Positions 10,674-22,388 are shown, counted from the first letter of the stretch. The stretch is DNA of 64,000 nt from Cladosporium sp. IMV 00045 (GCA_001931905.2 MSJI02000867.1:62001-126000), one strand, 5' to 3'. Notes: generated from the sequence alone by a model not told the origin. Made by a program: numbers and translations.

Positions 10674-12685
10674 CCGGTGCCAACCGACGGTAGCTCCATT
10701 GGAACCATGTCTGGGAGCGAGCAAAACACCGGTATCGGGTATCGATGCCGACTTCGTCGCTTTGACTGATGAAAGCCATGCTTCTGTTGGAGCTTCCTAG
10801 GGAGATTGGGTCAATGATGCTGTCAATTCCCAGCGACAGCGGCTTCCCTGCGGCAGCTAATCAAGCCCAATCTGATCGGATCGACAATGATTTCTGAACA
10901 CCCACGATGGTACTTGTATTCCAGATTTCCTACGTTGGCCGAGCAGGCAGCCTTCCGAACCTTGCAAGTCCTTTCGGGGCACGCTTTATATAAATCACTC
11001 TCATTCCAAGCAAAGTGGACTTAAGCAAATCTTATTATGTTATGCAAGCCTCTGATTTGAGCATTCGTACAATGGAATTTTGTTGCAAAGATGCCGCTCG
11101 TATAAGTCATACGTCGACAGATATACAACTTCATGATGCAAAAAAAGTCCAAGACCTGGCATCTAACTCGGACCACACGCGATGATCGATGGCGCATCGT
11201 CCTTACGGTCAAGATTGACAGGGGACCGGCAAAGAAGCAAATTTACAACCGCTTCGCAAGCCCTTCCCTCCAGGACCTGCCTCGAGTCCTCTGAATCTTG
11301 ATTTGCTGCTTCACCTGTTGAACGAGCTCTGTTTTGTGGCCGGGAAACAAAAGGTCTCCCAGTCTCGCGCGCCTCGGCATAAGCTTCCTCTCAGCGGGAT
11401 TGACAAGATCAGCTTCTAACACGGAACTGCACAAACATTGAGAATACCACGGACGTACAGCCAAGAGAATGGTGCATGTTAGATCGCACGAACACACGGC
11501 TTTCCAGGAGCCATCAACTCTAGCATCGGAGTCCTCTCAATATTCCGCGACTAAGTCACTGAAAGGACAACTGATCTCAGGGAAGACTAACAGCGGGCCA
11601 TTCCAAGACTGCAGTGGCAAAAGGCTTAGGCTATCTAAACCGTGCCATGTCCCCAAAGTCAACTCCGACTCAAAGGGCATTTGGCGATAAGCCTGCCGAA
11701 TTTGGGCTTCTCGACGGGACTTGGTGTTATGGGTAGACCTCTGTCGCAGGCATGAGATCTCGTTCGCGCCGTCACAGTCATGTCATTCCATTCGTGCAGT
11801 CGTAAGATGCGCGTCCGCTCGACCGTCTAATTGCCAGGCTGCAAATTTGAAACTGCTTTCTGGCTGGTTTGCTGCAACACGGAATCTAAACCGCCCTCGT
11901 CTATCACGCTTCAAAGGTGAGGGAGCTAATCGTTGGTCTGAGGGTCTCGATACGAGCCTTCAATTGCCGAGGTTGTCCAACTGCGTCATGTTGCTGGGTG
12001 AAAGGTCACGTCACGAGGCCAGGAAAAGGCTCATGAACTGTCGAGGCGACATCCTAGAGCACAATTGATTTGCGAAACCTAAGTCGATCTCTCATACATT
12101 TGCTACTAGTGTGAGAAAATCGTCATGGCTTGACGATTTGCCACTGAGGTACAGTTCTATTCTTAGAGATCCACCAACGGCCCGAAGCTTAGTATTAACT
12201 TACCGAGGCATTTGCTTGGGAAGCTTGGGAGGGATTGCTGGGATTTTCGCCTGTTCGCTCGCCGCGAGATTCGCTTGGACATTCATAATATTCATACTCA
12301 TTCTGGAGATGATCATTCTTTGAGATGACAGGCTTCTGAAGACACCCGGCCCTGCATGATTGTATTATTCTCAATAAGGCGGACTCTCACAACATGCACA
12401 GCGTATTCAGAAAAGCCCGCCTGCCGGACAGTTCTCCGTACCAACCCAGACCCCAACTTCTCCAGGCCGGATCGTTCTCGAAGACCGGCACACGGGCTAG
12501 TCCAGCGCCCTTCTTCGTATACCGTTAGCAGCATGAACTAAGGTGAAGCCATGTACAAAGACATCTAGGACGATCGAGGGAATCGGGTACGGATACGAGT
12601 TGTTGATCTAGCGCTAACCTAACTTACAGCTCGAGCCTGACGAACACAGACTCCGAGCTCGATCCAAGCGACATCAGATCAAGGA
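10674..12685. other. Gene-free region
   Basis: Two kilobases between the secreted hydrolase and the repeat protein. Open frames such as 11243-11497 (-), 11469-11690 (+) and 11721-12068 (+) have no recognisable domains and no splice-linked continuation. I see no RNA gene or transposon. Confidence 0.45.
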
Positions 12686-12691
12686 TATAAA
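12686..12691 (+). promoter_or_regulatory. TATA box of repeat-protein gene
   Basis: TATAAA 97 bp upstream of the ATG at 12783, followed by a CT/CA-rich leader ending ACAACAATG, a good fungal start context. Confidence 0.5.
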
Positions 12692-12782
12692 TGTAGCCCA
12701 GGCTGCTTGTTCAACAAAGCATTCGAATCCTTCACCTCAACTCACTACTACACTCGACTGCGGGATCTGCACATCGACAACA

Positions 12783-14096
12783 ATGCGTCAAACCACTTTC
12801 ATCACCCTCGCCGCTGGCGCCACTGGTGCTCTTGCCGGCCCCATCGCAGCGACATCAGCGGCCTTTGGCTGTAACCCAGCCCACAGCTACCCTAATGGCG
12901 CTCAATGTGTCTCTACCAACGGAGCCTTGTCGTTGGTGACGCCCTCTCCGTCAAGCACCAGCGGATTCGCCTGCAATCCCGCGCACCAGTACCCTGGCGG
13001 CGCTCAATGCGTGTCAACTGATGGCGCTCTTTCTCTAATTACCCCTACACCTTCGAGCTCTGGATTTGCTTGTAACCCAGCACACAGCTATCCAGGTGGT
13101 GCCAAGTGCGTCTCTACAAATGGCGCTCTGTCTCTGGTCACTCCTGCTCCCGCCAGCACCGGATACGCTTGCAACCCAGCTCATAGCTACCCTGGTGGCG
13201 CTCAGTGCATTTCTACCAACGGCGCTCTTACCTTGGTGACGCCCACCCCATCAAGCACTGGCTACGCCTGCAACCCAGCTCATAGCTACCCGAACGGTGC
13301 CCACTGTGTGTCAACGAATGGTGGACTCTCTCTTGTGACGCCAGCCCCATCAAGCACCGGCTACGCTTGCAACCCAGCTCATAGCTACCCTAACGGCGCC
13401 CAGTGTGTTTCAACGGACGGTGCGCTTTCTTTGGTGACGCCTGCGCCTTCAAGCACCAACGGAGGCTTTGCCTGCAACCCGGCCCATAGCTATCCCGGTG
13501 GCGCTCGCTGCATCTCTACCAATGGCGCACTTTCACTTGTCACGCCTGCACCATCTTCGACTTTCTTGTTCTGCAATGCAGCAGCCATTGCTCGTGGTGA
13601 CTGTACCGCTACCGCCGCTTCTGTGCCCTCTACCGCTGCTTCTAGTGCAGCTTCGAGTGTGGTTGCCGCAGTTGCTACTGAGGCCGCCTCCTCCGGGGAG
13701 ACCATCGCCAAGGACTTGACATGGACAGTCGAGAACCTCAGCCGCTACTGCGCCGAAGACAAGACTGGATGTGACTACAACTTCAACCTCACAGCCAGTG
13801 ATGAGCGTCCTTCCCAAGCTTGTACAATCATCCGTACCAACGTCAAGGATGCACCTGTCGAGTCTTGGTCTGACATGCCTTGCACCGCTGGCTCTGACAT
13901 CAACATCTCTTGGGGCTACAGTGCGCAATTCGGTGCCGAGAATGCATTTGCTGTCATGACGATTGTGAACAACGAGGAGAAGGCCAAGGCTTACTTCGGC
14001 GTGGCCAACATCAACTCCGAGCCTGTCACTCCATCCAACCCGTACGGTTCCGGTCAATACGGCGACATTGGTCCTCAGCCGGTCTACCTCTTCTAG
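12783..14096 (+). CDS. Secreted protein with seven tandem cysteine-paired repeats and a C-terminal globular domain (437 aa)
   Basis: A single exon. Signal peptide at residues 1-19 ([19 protein letters not shown]). Residues 28-260 hold seven near-identical repeats of 32-35 residues, each of the form (F/Y)xCNPAHxYPxGAxC, then (V/I)STxG(A/G)L(S/T)L(V/I)TP and a Ser/Pro/Thr linker. Each repeat has two cysteines 12 residues apart, suggesting a string of small disulfide-closed modules on flexible glycosylatable linkers. A degenerate eighth unit ([14 protein letters not shown]) precedes an Ala/Ser/Thr hinge. The last 140 or so residues form a separate cysteine-bearing domain ([10 protein letters not shown]...CDYNFNL...ACTIIR...WSDMPC) that loosely recalls small secreted beta-rich fungal proteins such as the Alt a 1 group; that likeness is uncertain. 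It probably acts in the wall or extracellular matrix. No GPI signal is visible. Confidence 0.8.
   Translation: MRQTTFITLAAGATGALAGPIAATSAAFGCNPAHSYPNGAQCVSTNGALSLVTPSPSSTSGFACNPAHQYPGGAQCVSTDGALSLITPTPSSSGFACNPAHSYPGGAKCVSTNGALSLVTPAPASTGYACNPAHSYPGGAQCISTNGALTLVTPTPSSTGYACNPAHSYPNGAHCVSTNGGLSLVTPAPSSTGYACNPAHSYPNGAQCVSTDGALSLVTPAPSSTNGGFACNPAHSYPGGARCISTNGALSLVTPAPSSTFLFCNAAAIARGDCTATAASVPSTAASSAASSVVAAVATEAASSGETIAKDLTWTVENLSRYCAEDKTGCDYNFNLTASDERPSQACTIIRTNVKDAPVESWSDMPCTAGSDINISWGYSAQFGAENAFAVMTIVNNEEKAKAYFGVANINSEPVTPSNPYGSGQYGDIGPQPVYLF
12864..13562 (+). repeat. Seven in-frame coding minisatellite units of about 99 bp
   Basis: DNA encoding the seven protein repeats. Most units are 99 bp; three differ (102, 105 and 96 bp). 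They differ mainly at silent positions, so the amino-acid repeat is better conserved than the DNA. That suggests selection on the protein together with old duplication or gene conversion. Confidence 0.8.
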
Positions 14097-15166
14097 GCTA
14101 GAGGCTAACGCTTTCACGATCTTTAACATTGCTTCATTTGCGACTTTGACACTACTACGGCACGACCCTTGCCACGACTCTCTTTGCACAATATAATATA
14201 ATGCTTGTACATATGATAATTCATGCTTTCTTTAAATGGCATCACTTGTCAGTTTCACTCGCCACCCTTTGAGCTCGGTGACAGCGCAAAAGCAAGCCGC
14301 GGTTCAACGGATGGGTCATACTATTAAGATAGAGTATCCGAATATTGTGCTGTGAGAACCAGGGAAAAGTGGAATATTACTCGGCTAGTCAGGGCATCTC
14401 AAATATTTTCCATCGTCCAGAATCCGGAGAACTATTGATAATGAGTCATCTAAATCTCCGCAACACTCAAATACATTTAAGCTGGTTCCGTGTAGTTCCA
14501 ACCCTCCGAATGCCTGTAGATCCAGTACAACAGAGCTCATGTTCCCCAAAAGCTGTTCGAACTGGAGTTTGTGAGCTTTTGACAGTGCTCACTAAATCTG
14601 AACCTCTTCTGGCTCTTCGGCAACAAATTGAACGTCCCACCCGACCAATACCCGACCATGCATTTGGATCATGGACTGCCTTGGAACACCCTAGCATCGC
14701 ACCTTGAAATGATTCCTTTGAATAAACGATATACCCCAAGCGCAACGGGTATTTTTTTTGAAAAGCAGAGATGAATTTCCGAAACATCTGGCATATTTCC
14801 ACAGAGCATTTTACACTATCCTCACAGAGTTCTCCCAAACTGAAATCAGAAGACACGAACATCCAGTCGCAAAGTCATTTCCCAGTGATACATTTCTATC
14901 AGACAGGGTGCGCGATCTCCCAGAGGTTGTTTTAAGTCTTGGGCCGCAAAGTACCAACTCTCTACGCCATAACCCTGGTTGGCGAAAATCATAAAACCTG
15001 TTCCTATTGGATCTCAAGAGCCTCCGAAGCATCCCCACCATCGTTTTCTTCGGCAGATGGGGATTTGGCAGATGTGAGAAAGACTCTCATCGCATTATCC
15101 GCATCTCTATCCACAGCGGACGAACTTGACCAGCGACACCTTGGCCAAGAAGCCTTCGCTTCATTA
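14097..15166. other. Intergenic region
   Basis: Holds the A+T-rich 3' flank of the repeat-protein gene and an open frame (14939-15166, no ATG) that continues into the hypothetical gene starting at 15167. The frames at 14345-14707 (+) and 14758-14994 (+) have no recognisable motif. Confidence 0.4.
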
Positions 15167-15727
15167 ATGCGCCTTTCGCAGCATGCGGAGATATCCATGA
15201 GTGCTCTCAATCATCTCAGCTGGGGGCACCGCTTTGGGATTGAGCATATCGCTCAGGATACCCTCAGAATCTACCTGCTGCTTAACTTGGTCGCTGCTAT
15301 CAGGCAGCAGGAGAACAGTAGCAGCAGCAGCAGCAGTCGGGTTTCGCTTCTCGACATGGAGAGCTTCCGCAAGTTTGCTGAAACTAGTCTAATAGACTTC
15401 GATTATCCTGCACAGAACCTGTTGCACTGCCAGTTTTGGCAGAGTCTTGGAGTCACTGTCGACTATTCCAGGAATCCCCAACCATTCGTTGAAGACATGA
15501 GTCTTCGATTGGACCCCACGCTCCAGGAAGGACAAGATGATGGGCGGAATACAGGTTTGGCGTTGCGACGGTATCTTCGCACTTGCTTCAGCATCTTGTA
15601 CAAGTACAACAATTTATTCGTATCATGGTTCGGCCATGAGCATGCAAGATTTAGACGGAGAGATCAGCCACTGTCTTGCATTCAGAGTGAAATGAGAATC
15701 AAGAAGACTCCTGATAGGTTTCCGTGA
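15167..15727 (+). CDS. Hypothetical protein, start uncertain (186 aa from first ATG)
   Basis: The frame is open from 14939 but its first ATG is at 15167. The codons between 14990 and 15166 also look protein-like (DELDQRHLGQEAFASL), so the true N terminus probably lies upstream, perhaps in an unrecognised exon. The protein is predicted helical (LRIYLLLNLVAAIRQQ), contains a run of seven serines encoded by an AGC/AGT microsatellite, and ends in a basic segment with ILYKYNNLFVSWFGHEHARFRRR. I do not recognise a family. It could be a gene relic: no start context, no clear intron and a convergent neighbour 116 bp away (the GH79 gene). Confidence 0.4.
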   Translation: MRLSQHAEISMSALNHLSWGHRFGIEHIAQDTLRIYLLLNLVAAIRQQENSSSSSSSRVSLLDMESFRKFAETSLIDFDYPAQNLLHCQFWQSLGVTVDYSRNPQPFVEDMSLRLDPTLQEGQDDGRNTGLALRRYLRTCFSILYKYNNLFVSWFGHEHARFRRRDQPLSCIQSEMRIKKTPDRFP

Positions 15728-15843
15728 AATTTTTACTTCCATTGCAGCGCTGTATGCCCGAGTAATCGGCGGATCGATTTTTCGCATTTCACAAATCAAT
15801 GATGCTACCTATGGAAGCTCCACAAAGCTTCCAACGATATAGC

Positions 15844-17604
15844 TCATTCGCGGCCACCAGCCCAAACTTCAACAATAACACCCTCTGAAGCCAACAAAAT
15901 GACGACGCCATCATTGACATCCTCGACATCATGAAGTCCAATCAAGTTTCCGCTGTCATCCACATTTTGTCCAGCCCAAGTCACTCCTGTTTGCGCAGCC
16001 GATTCTGCTCCCGTCAGGCGTCTCACGTGAAGATCGTTCCCGAGGACATGGGAAAGCGAGAGCTTGATCGAAGATCGTGTAGATGTCTCATCAGAGAAGT
16101 TCATATTTAGCAGAACAACCTGGGCCAAGCGACCACAGTCGTAAATGGCAAAATGAACCAGGGAATCCGTGTCCAAATCCGTGATTCTAGCAACGCTAGG
16201 GTCCTTCAAATCTCCAACAAGATCGGCTACGAAGAGCATGGCATAATACCTGCGAATTGATGTCAGTCCCTCCATCAGGCATGTTGGCAAGCCAAGTGAA
16301 ACTAACGTTGGGTAGATGTGCGCGCCTGGATGCAACTCCGTTCGTACTGGCTCCCACATTGAGTATTCATAGTCACCTTGGCCATTGTGAAACATGAATC
16401 GATCAAAGCCTTCCGCAGCTCCGGTCAGGGCGTAATCGAGCTCCCAAAGCGCAGCACAGAGTGTGTTGGAAACCCCCTCTTTGCCATGGCAGGCGACGGT
16501 TCCAGTTTCTCCCATATGCAAAACTCCACCAACTTCCTTGGTTGCAGAGATCTCATGCTCATAATGACCGATGAGTTCGACCGTCTTTCCATGATCCAGA
16601 AAGTTGGTCAGGTTGACCAAGGCCGCAGTTTCATCTGCGGATGTCAGCATAAAGCAGCGACCGTCACTTGGTTTGTGTCTTTGACTTACTAGAGCAGGTA
16701 TCGTATGGATATCCATGCGTGGAATAATATTCGACACCCGGAATGCTCTGGGGAACACCTAAGTCCGCCAGATTCGCGATGATGAGGCCATCTTCAAAAA
16801 GGTTCGGAGGACCAGCGAACGCGCCAAACATCCATTTCGAGTCTGTGGAGGACTGGTCCCGAAGTCGAGGAATCCAAGACTTCATTTGCTCTCCGTAATC
16901 CTCAGCATCCCAATCTGCAGGTCTGAACACCGGCGGATAGAAGTTGGGCTCATTGCCCAGTCCGTATGCCATTACGAGCGATTGGTCCAGAAGTTCGAAA
17001 GCGGCGTCTATTTCCGCTTCTGCGAGATCGTAGGTGTCTGAACATTTGAATGTGAGCAACAGGATCTAACGAGCAATGAGAGCTTATGCTTACTGTTTCG
17101 AAAGTTCAAACCAAAGATGATTGGGCTTCCAGTGGGAACATTCTTGGTCATGACCTTGAAGAAATTGGCATTATACTCAATGAACAACGCTTCCGACTGC
17201 TTCGGGTCATTGGGGTCTCTGTTTTGGATAGTTGTGATGGTTTCGTTGCAAGTGGAACAATAGCTTGCTCTGTCCTGCGTGTTGGCACCGATGCGCAGGA
17301 CTGCCGGTGTTCCAGCACGATCAGCAACATTCTGAAGCAGTTGTTTTGAAAAATCGTTGGGCCGACCGACTTCGCCGAAAAATGCGACAGTCGTATCTAA
17401 TTTGAAGGCCTGCCAGTCACACTCAAGGTCAAACATACATGAAACTTACTCAATCGAGAGGCTCATAAGCTGTTTATTGAGCGGCGACGCTTTCGCTGAA
17501 AGCCGATCGACATCAAATTTCACATTCTGATGGGATGGAGCCCGGGCAGCAAGGCTCGAGGCGGCTAACAATGCGATGAGTCTGGGAGATAGTGTTGGAC
17601 TCAT
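15844..17604 (-). CDS. GH79 beta-glucuronidase-like secreted glycosidase (5 exons), first splice junction defective
   Basis: Exons 2-5 (17409-17094, 17037-16690, 16634-16307, 16249-15844) splice cleanly and total 466 codons. Exon 1 (from ATG 17604) encodes a signal peptide (MSPTLSPRLIALLAASSLAA) and ends SLSIE, the usual strand before the first GH79 intron. Family motifs follow: FFGEVGRPNDFSKQLLQN, RIGANTQD, the acid/base Glu in GLGNEPNFY (about residue 187), HGYPYDTCS, and the nucleophile Glu in HMGETG (about 316), then the C-terminal beta-domain. GH79 enzymes release glucuronic acid from arabinogalactan-type glycans outside the cell. Problem: exon 1 reads GATTGAGTAAGT, one base short of GATTGAG|GTAAGT. 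The only GT donor puts exon 2 out of frame, reaching a stop within five codons. Either a base is missing in the assembly or the gene is newly broken. With the base restored the protein would be 517 aa, normal for the family. Confidence 0.75.
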
Positions 17605-17659
17605 GATTGACTGAATATGAGTGCGCGTACGACATGTTCACCCTGTGCAATGTGGTGAT

Positions 17660-17667
17660 TATATATA
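17660..17667 (-). promoter_or_regulatory. TATA box of GH79 gene
   Basis: TATATATA 56 bp before the ATG at 17604 on the minus strand. It is the only strong TATA match in this 450-bp gap. Confidence 0.45.
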
Positions 17668-18056
17668 CTCGAGGGCGCTGAAAGACGACCAGACTGTGCC
17701 AAGTGAGGGGCATCATGAAGTGATGCTCTCTGTAAACCTTCATTGATGTTGTACGTGGAGAGGTGAGGATGTCATTACCTCAATTGTATCGCCAAACCCT
17801 ATAAAGATTTATCCACCCAATCGTTGCTCTCCGGCTGGTCTCGGAATGTGGAGGAGCATGTTGATCGCCATGAACCCCTATAACGGCGCAGGTCACTCCA
17901 CCGATCAATATACGTATTGCAAAGTGAAGATGCCCGATACAGAATTGATGACGTGAGAAGAAAGACAACACACTTGGTATAGATCTTATCTAACCACACA
18001 AGAGCTCAAGAGCATTTTTCAAACGACCTGACATCAGGTTTGCCTGAACTAACGCC
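17668..18056. other. Intergenic between O-methyltransferase 3' end and GH79 promoter
   Basis: No coding signal. Holds the distal promoter of the GH79 gene and the terminator side of the O-methyltransferase gene, both on the minus strand. Confidence 0.4.
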
Positions 18057-19359
18057 CTACTCGATCTCCGCTTCTATGACACTTTCGGCCGCGCCAGCGC
18101 TCCTGACAATTCCTTTTACAACGTAACCGGCTTTACCAAGCAGCTCTCTCCAGGCTCGCTCCGTCCTCTCATGTGCAGGATCGCAGTGCGCTAGCATCAT
18201 CATGTCCATACTCGTAGCTTGGATTGTCGGGTTCTCCTCGGAGAGTACAATCTCATTGAACAGGACTCTCGAATAACCTGGCTTGAGAGCTGGCTTGAGG
18301 TTCGCGAGGATGCGAAGACAGTCTGAGTCGCCCCAATCGTGGAGTACGGAGTGCAAGAAGTACGCGCGGGCAGAGCGAATTGGCTGCGGGGTGAAAAAGT
18401 CGTGCGCTTGTGCGGTGAAGAGCTTTCCGAATGAAGTGGGAACCTCAGCAAGGACGGACGGTTGATCTTGCAGGATCAGGTGTCCAGGTAGGGACTGGCT
18501 TGCCTCTGCAAAAGCAGCAAGGTCGTGACCTTTTCCTCCTCCAACATCAACCAAGAAGGTGTCGCTGACTGAAGAGTCGAAGCCTTTCACCAGCCGATCC
18601 TCAACGGAGTAGAACCCGGACTCGAACCACATTTGGTTGCCAGCACGATAGGCTTGCATGAAGTGGTTGAAGTAGCTCGCTTCCGTGGGATTGGCGCCCA
18701 ACCAGGGGAAGAAATCGAGTGGAGACTGCATTCCAATCTGGAAAGGGCCAGGAACGCTGGCAGGGTCTTTCTTTGCCATTCGGCTGAAGTACTCGGGAAG
18801 TCCATTGAAGGCTTGACGCGTTGTGTAATGGCAGAAGAGAATGCTGTGTTGGAAGTGCGAGGTTGCGAGTTCGTTGCTGAGGGAGGTTGCAAGCCAAACA
18901 CCCGGAGTCAAAACATCGATTACTGAGCTGGCTCTCAGGTGGCGAAGGATGCGCTCCAGCTGATGCTTATGGTATGCAGAGTTTATGGACAAGGCATCGG
19001 TAGTTATGCCCATGGGACCAGCATCTCTCAGCTTTTGGAACAGCTGGATCTGAACAGCAACAACAAGAAGCGGGGACAGGACGGACTAGTGATAATTGTC
19101 AGTTTGTTTGGCTCAACCACACATTCGCCAAGCTGCCTCTCACCTCAGCCCACATAACCCTCTGTAGGAAATCACTTGGCTTCTCGTGTCCGCTTCCCAA
19201 AGACGATTGCCTTGGGCATTCTTGTTCGCCAGCTGCGAGGATGCCTCGAGCAGCGTCGAGAACAGCCTCTGTGGAGTTCGCTTCGCCAGCAAGGTAAGAC
19301 TTCCTAGCTTCTTCGAAGCGCTGGAGGCCAACGGCAAACGGGTTTGTGGATGACACCAT
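18057..19359 (-). CDS. COMT-type SAM-dependent O-methyltransferase (2 exons, 402 aa)
   Basis: Exons 19359-19144 and 19049-18057 are separated by a 94-bp intron (GTGAGA...TTCAG) in phase 0. The N-terminal third is the winged-helix dimerisation domain of plant/fungal small-molecule O-methyltransferases. The C-terminal two-thirds is the Rossmann methyltransferase: FLVDVGGGKGHD (about residues 237-248) is motif I for S-adenosylmethionine, LILQDQPSVL motif II, and FLHSVLHDWGDSDC contains the general-base His (about 309) with the following Asp. Length is typical. Such enzymes methylate phenolic hydroxyls of polyketides, flavonoids or melanin-type intermediates in the cytosol. No polyketide synthase or other backbone enzyme is nearby, so the substrate cannot be deduced from context. 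The nearest enzyme gene is the extracellular GH79, which is unrelated. Confidence 0.88.
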
Positions 19360-20991
19360 GTTTCTGGTAAAGATCAGTTAATAGGGCGAACTTCTTGTCC
19401 CTGATGCAAATGAATCCAAGAATGGGCGAGGTTTTAAGAGAAAAATGACAAATATTTGACACAGCTCGGCCTGTGGAATCAACAAGGAAGTCGGCAAATG
19501 CTTTCCCGTCATTCTAACTTCTGGGCCTGGGCTGGTTCCACCATCGCGGAGCCTTCATCCATGGTTCGAGTTGACTCAGTCTAGGGCATGCGGTAGGGCC
19601 TGGTTTAATCCATTGTTGCGCGAAGATTTCCGTAGATCCAGTCTCTCTGCGAATGAACGGTGCCTCGCAACCCCGGTCACCCCAGTGTAGTTCTGAAGCC
19701 ATCTCGACATCGCCCATTAGCTTGTGGTGACCTTGTGCACTAGTGCTATCAACAGCGAATGCAAAGGGCTTGTAGCCTAAGCGACATCCTTCGGTCGGCT
19801 GGCAAGCTTGAATCAGGTGCTGCTCTCATGTCTGTAGCGAGTCAGAAGGACACTGAGTGAAGAGTTGACTTCCGGGATATCTACCGCTGCTTGCCGGCTC
19901 CTCCATGAGAACTTACTCTTCATTACCAGATCCACCAGCCGGCTGCCACCATCCCTGTCCCTTGCAGACCAACACTACCGATTGCGCGAGTTGACTAGGG
20001 AATCGTCACCGGCAGGTATTCCGTCAGACTAGGAGCGCTCGGAGGTTTGCCTGAAGCGATGGAGAAACGGCCGCTAACGGACTTTCTCCCCGATGGTCAG
20101 GAAGCTTTCAACGGCAATTGCGTCTCCTCCGCGATCTTTCAAACCTTACAATCACGTCTTGCGCGCCTCCACGTTCAACACCGGACGAACATTTCACCCA
20201 CTAACAGACCTCACGTCAATGGCTTCCTCGCGATTTACTCTTCAGAGCATGTCGCTTGAGCGATGGAATGGGACTTGCAAGGGCTGATTCGTAAGCCCAT
20301 TAGAATTAGAACCCTACGCTATATTTCTAGTACATCAAGGGGGTCCACGCGAAGGATTCAGTCCGTGGCGGCTCACGATTCCCGGTCAATTCGGCCATGA
20401 TATTTACTCGTTCGCTTCAATCATCCTGGCCGGCGCCCTCCGTTCCTCACAAGCGAACAATCGCAGCTGATACTGCCGTAGGGGTCCGCATCTGCTAGAT
20501 TAATTGCCAAAAGAGCAAGTTCTTGATGCACCCGAAAGATTGGGCACCTTCCATAAGGGAGCCGCATGAGTCGAGCATACCTACTGAAAATCGCAAAGAT
20601 GAAAAACCTCTATGGAAGTTGAAGTTTGCCCTTGGTCGGTTAGTTCGCTCGTTACGTTCTGATCATATGAGCGACACACCCTCTGTTTACACCTCACAGC
20701 AGAGCGTGATCAACTCAGTGCCGCTCCAGATTCCTGAGCAACGTTAGCGAACATTTCACCCATCGCGATGTTGCCGTGATCAGACTAACATCGCATCCGT
20801 GAGCAGTTTGACATGGTTGCAGAATCCTTCTTTGCGTGTTCTCCACATGGCGGCGGTCGAAGGATGTCCTCATGTTTTAGAATGAGAGCAGGGGTGTATC
20901 GATCGCTAATACTGACATGTCGACTCACGTAGATATATGGAGGCACCCCTTAGACAAGGCTTTCCGGTATCATCATACTAACACTGCCATC
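19360..20991. other. Divergent intergenic region
   Basis: 1.6 kb between divergently transcribed O-methyltransferase and rhodopsin-domain genes. Small frames (for example 20047-20259 and 20523-20747, both +) have no family features. It presumably contains both promoters. I saw no clear binding-site repeats. Confidence 0.45.
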
Positions 20992-22294
20992 ATGGTATTG
21001 CCTGGTAAGCAGCCTGGCTTACTTGTCGCCGTCATTGTTCCTGCTTTACTCTCCACTCTTGTTGTAATTGTTCGTTCTACACGCAAGGTGAAAAGAAGGC
21101 CTTCATACATCAGTAGACCTGCCGCGCTCACTGCCGAGATACTTCTTATCGCGTCGGTCGTAGGTATCTCGTTAGTCCTAGCATTTGATCCAGAAACAAA
21201 CTGAGCTATATTCCAGATCTCGGGATGGATCTCAGGAGCCTTCGTTATATCGTCTATGTACTATGGATTCGGCACACACCAAGATAAAATTCTTTCGCAG
21301 CCAAGTGGAATGCAGAATCTGATCAATGCAGCTTTCTGGCAAACCTCAGGATACCGTGAGTTCGCAGCTGCAATTAGAAGACCCATGCTGACACGGCCAG
21401 CGTTCAATGTTGGCTGCTACACGCTTTCAGTCGCAGGACAAGTTTTGCATTACCGGACATGGCTTTTTCACAACGTCAAATCGCACCAGACTCTCAATCG
21501 AGTCATGGAGATTAGCGGTGTCTTACAGGTCGTCTTCGGCGCTCTCTGCATCATCGGTGTATTCGCCAAGTGCACTCCTGTTGAGGGCAACTGGAATCCA
21601 GCCGTGGAAGCCAAATGCTGGGACGAAGATATCTTTCTGGGCATCAACTACACCTCTTCAGCTATCACATTCGTTTCGTACATGATACAGGGCTGGATTC
21701 CAGTGCAGATGGCTCTCAGTCTAGGCAGAACGAGAGTCACCAGAGCGAAATGGATCGCCCTCTCCACTATCGCATTCTGGAATGTCGTCGCTGGCGTGCT
21801 AGCGCTTGTCAAATTAAGTTATCTGCATTTATACGTTGTGACCGAGGATGCAAGTAAGTCTTCACCCAAAGGAAATCTGCTTCTGGGTATTAGTGCTGAC
21901 AAATGGCAGCATGGAATCGTGTGATGTTGGTGCAAATTGGACTGTAAGACATACGCAGCGTGTCTGTGTTAAGTTAATTTATGCTGACCACCTTCGCAGC
22001 GCAGAGAACGGAGCAAGCGGCATCGTCCCATCAGCAGCTGAGATGTGGGCCATGGCACAACAGATGGTCAATCGGTCGCCAGGAGACACCGGGTTCAGCA
22101 ACATTGGAGCCGGCACTCATAACCGGCCTGAGCGACCGCAGTCCTCTTCTTCAGAAGTTGAACTTACAAACAACAAGGCAGACGTGGGTCAAGGCATTGT
22201 CAAGACCATAAAGTGGGAGACGAGCACCGATTTGCAACCAGAGACATCATCCAACAGTGACAACAGGGAAAGGCACTCTCGGATCGGCTTTTGA
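20992..22294 (+). CDS. Fungal rhodopsin-domain integral membrane protein (about 5 exons)
   Basis: Likely exons are 20992-21163, 21236-21355, about 21401 or 21431-21853, 21910-21943 and 22000-22294. The last two introns are clear (GTAAGT...GGCAG and GTAAGA...CTGAC...CGCAG). The first (GTATCT donor) and second (GTGAGT at 21356, several in-frame acceptors) are less certain. The product has about seven hydrophobic segments, a lumenal loop with CTPVEGNWNP and KCWDED cysteines, and the family signature NRVMEISGVLQVVFGALC. This is the fungal rhodopsin/SAT4-like group related to PTH11 receptors, without a CFEM domain. The cytosolic tail (residues after ENGASGIVPSAAEMWAM) is polar and Ser-rich. A GPCR-like sensing role is suspected for some relatives but unproven for most. 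It converges on the antiporter gene with a 94-bp gap. Confidence 0.7.
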
Positions 22295-22388
22295 TAAGGC
22301 AGTGGAGATAACAAGCATGAATGAAGGGTAGGGCTCTCTGTGTCTATAGTAGTGTTCATTGGTACCAGCAGGTAACATTCTCTTGCCC

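Noticed and set aside
12864..13562. Regularly spaced direct repeats considered as a CRISPR-like array
   Set aside because: Units of about 99 bp are in frame within a secreted protein and the DNA copies are diverged at silent sites; the organism is a fungus.
13533..14189. 218-codon minus-strand frame over the repeat protein
   Set aside because: Antisense shadow of the Ala/Ser hinge and C-terminal domain.
14758..14994. Plus-strand frame considered as first exon of the hypothetical gene at 15167
   Set aside because: The only GT near its end is not a usable donor and the join does not restore a shared frame convincingly.
18057..19359. O-methyltransferase considered as part of a secondary-metabolite cluster with the FAD oxidase
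   Set aside because: No PKS, NRPS, terpene synthase or cytochrome P450 lies in the window, and the FAD oxidase is 29 kb away and carries its own signal peptide.
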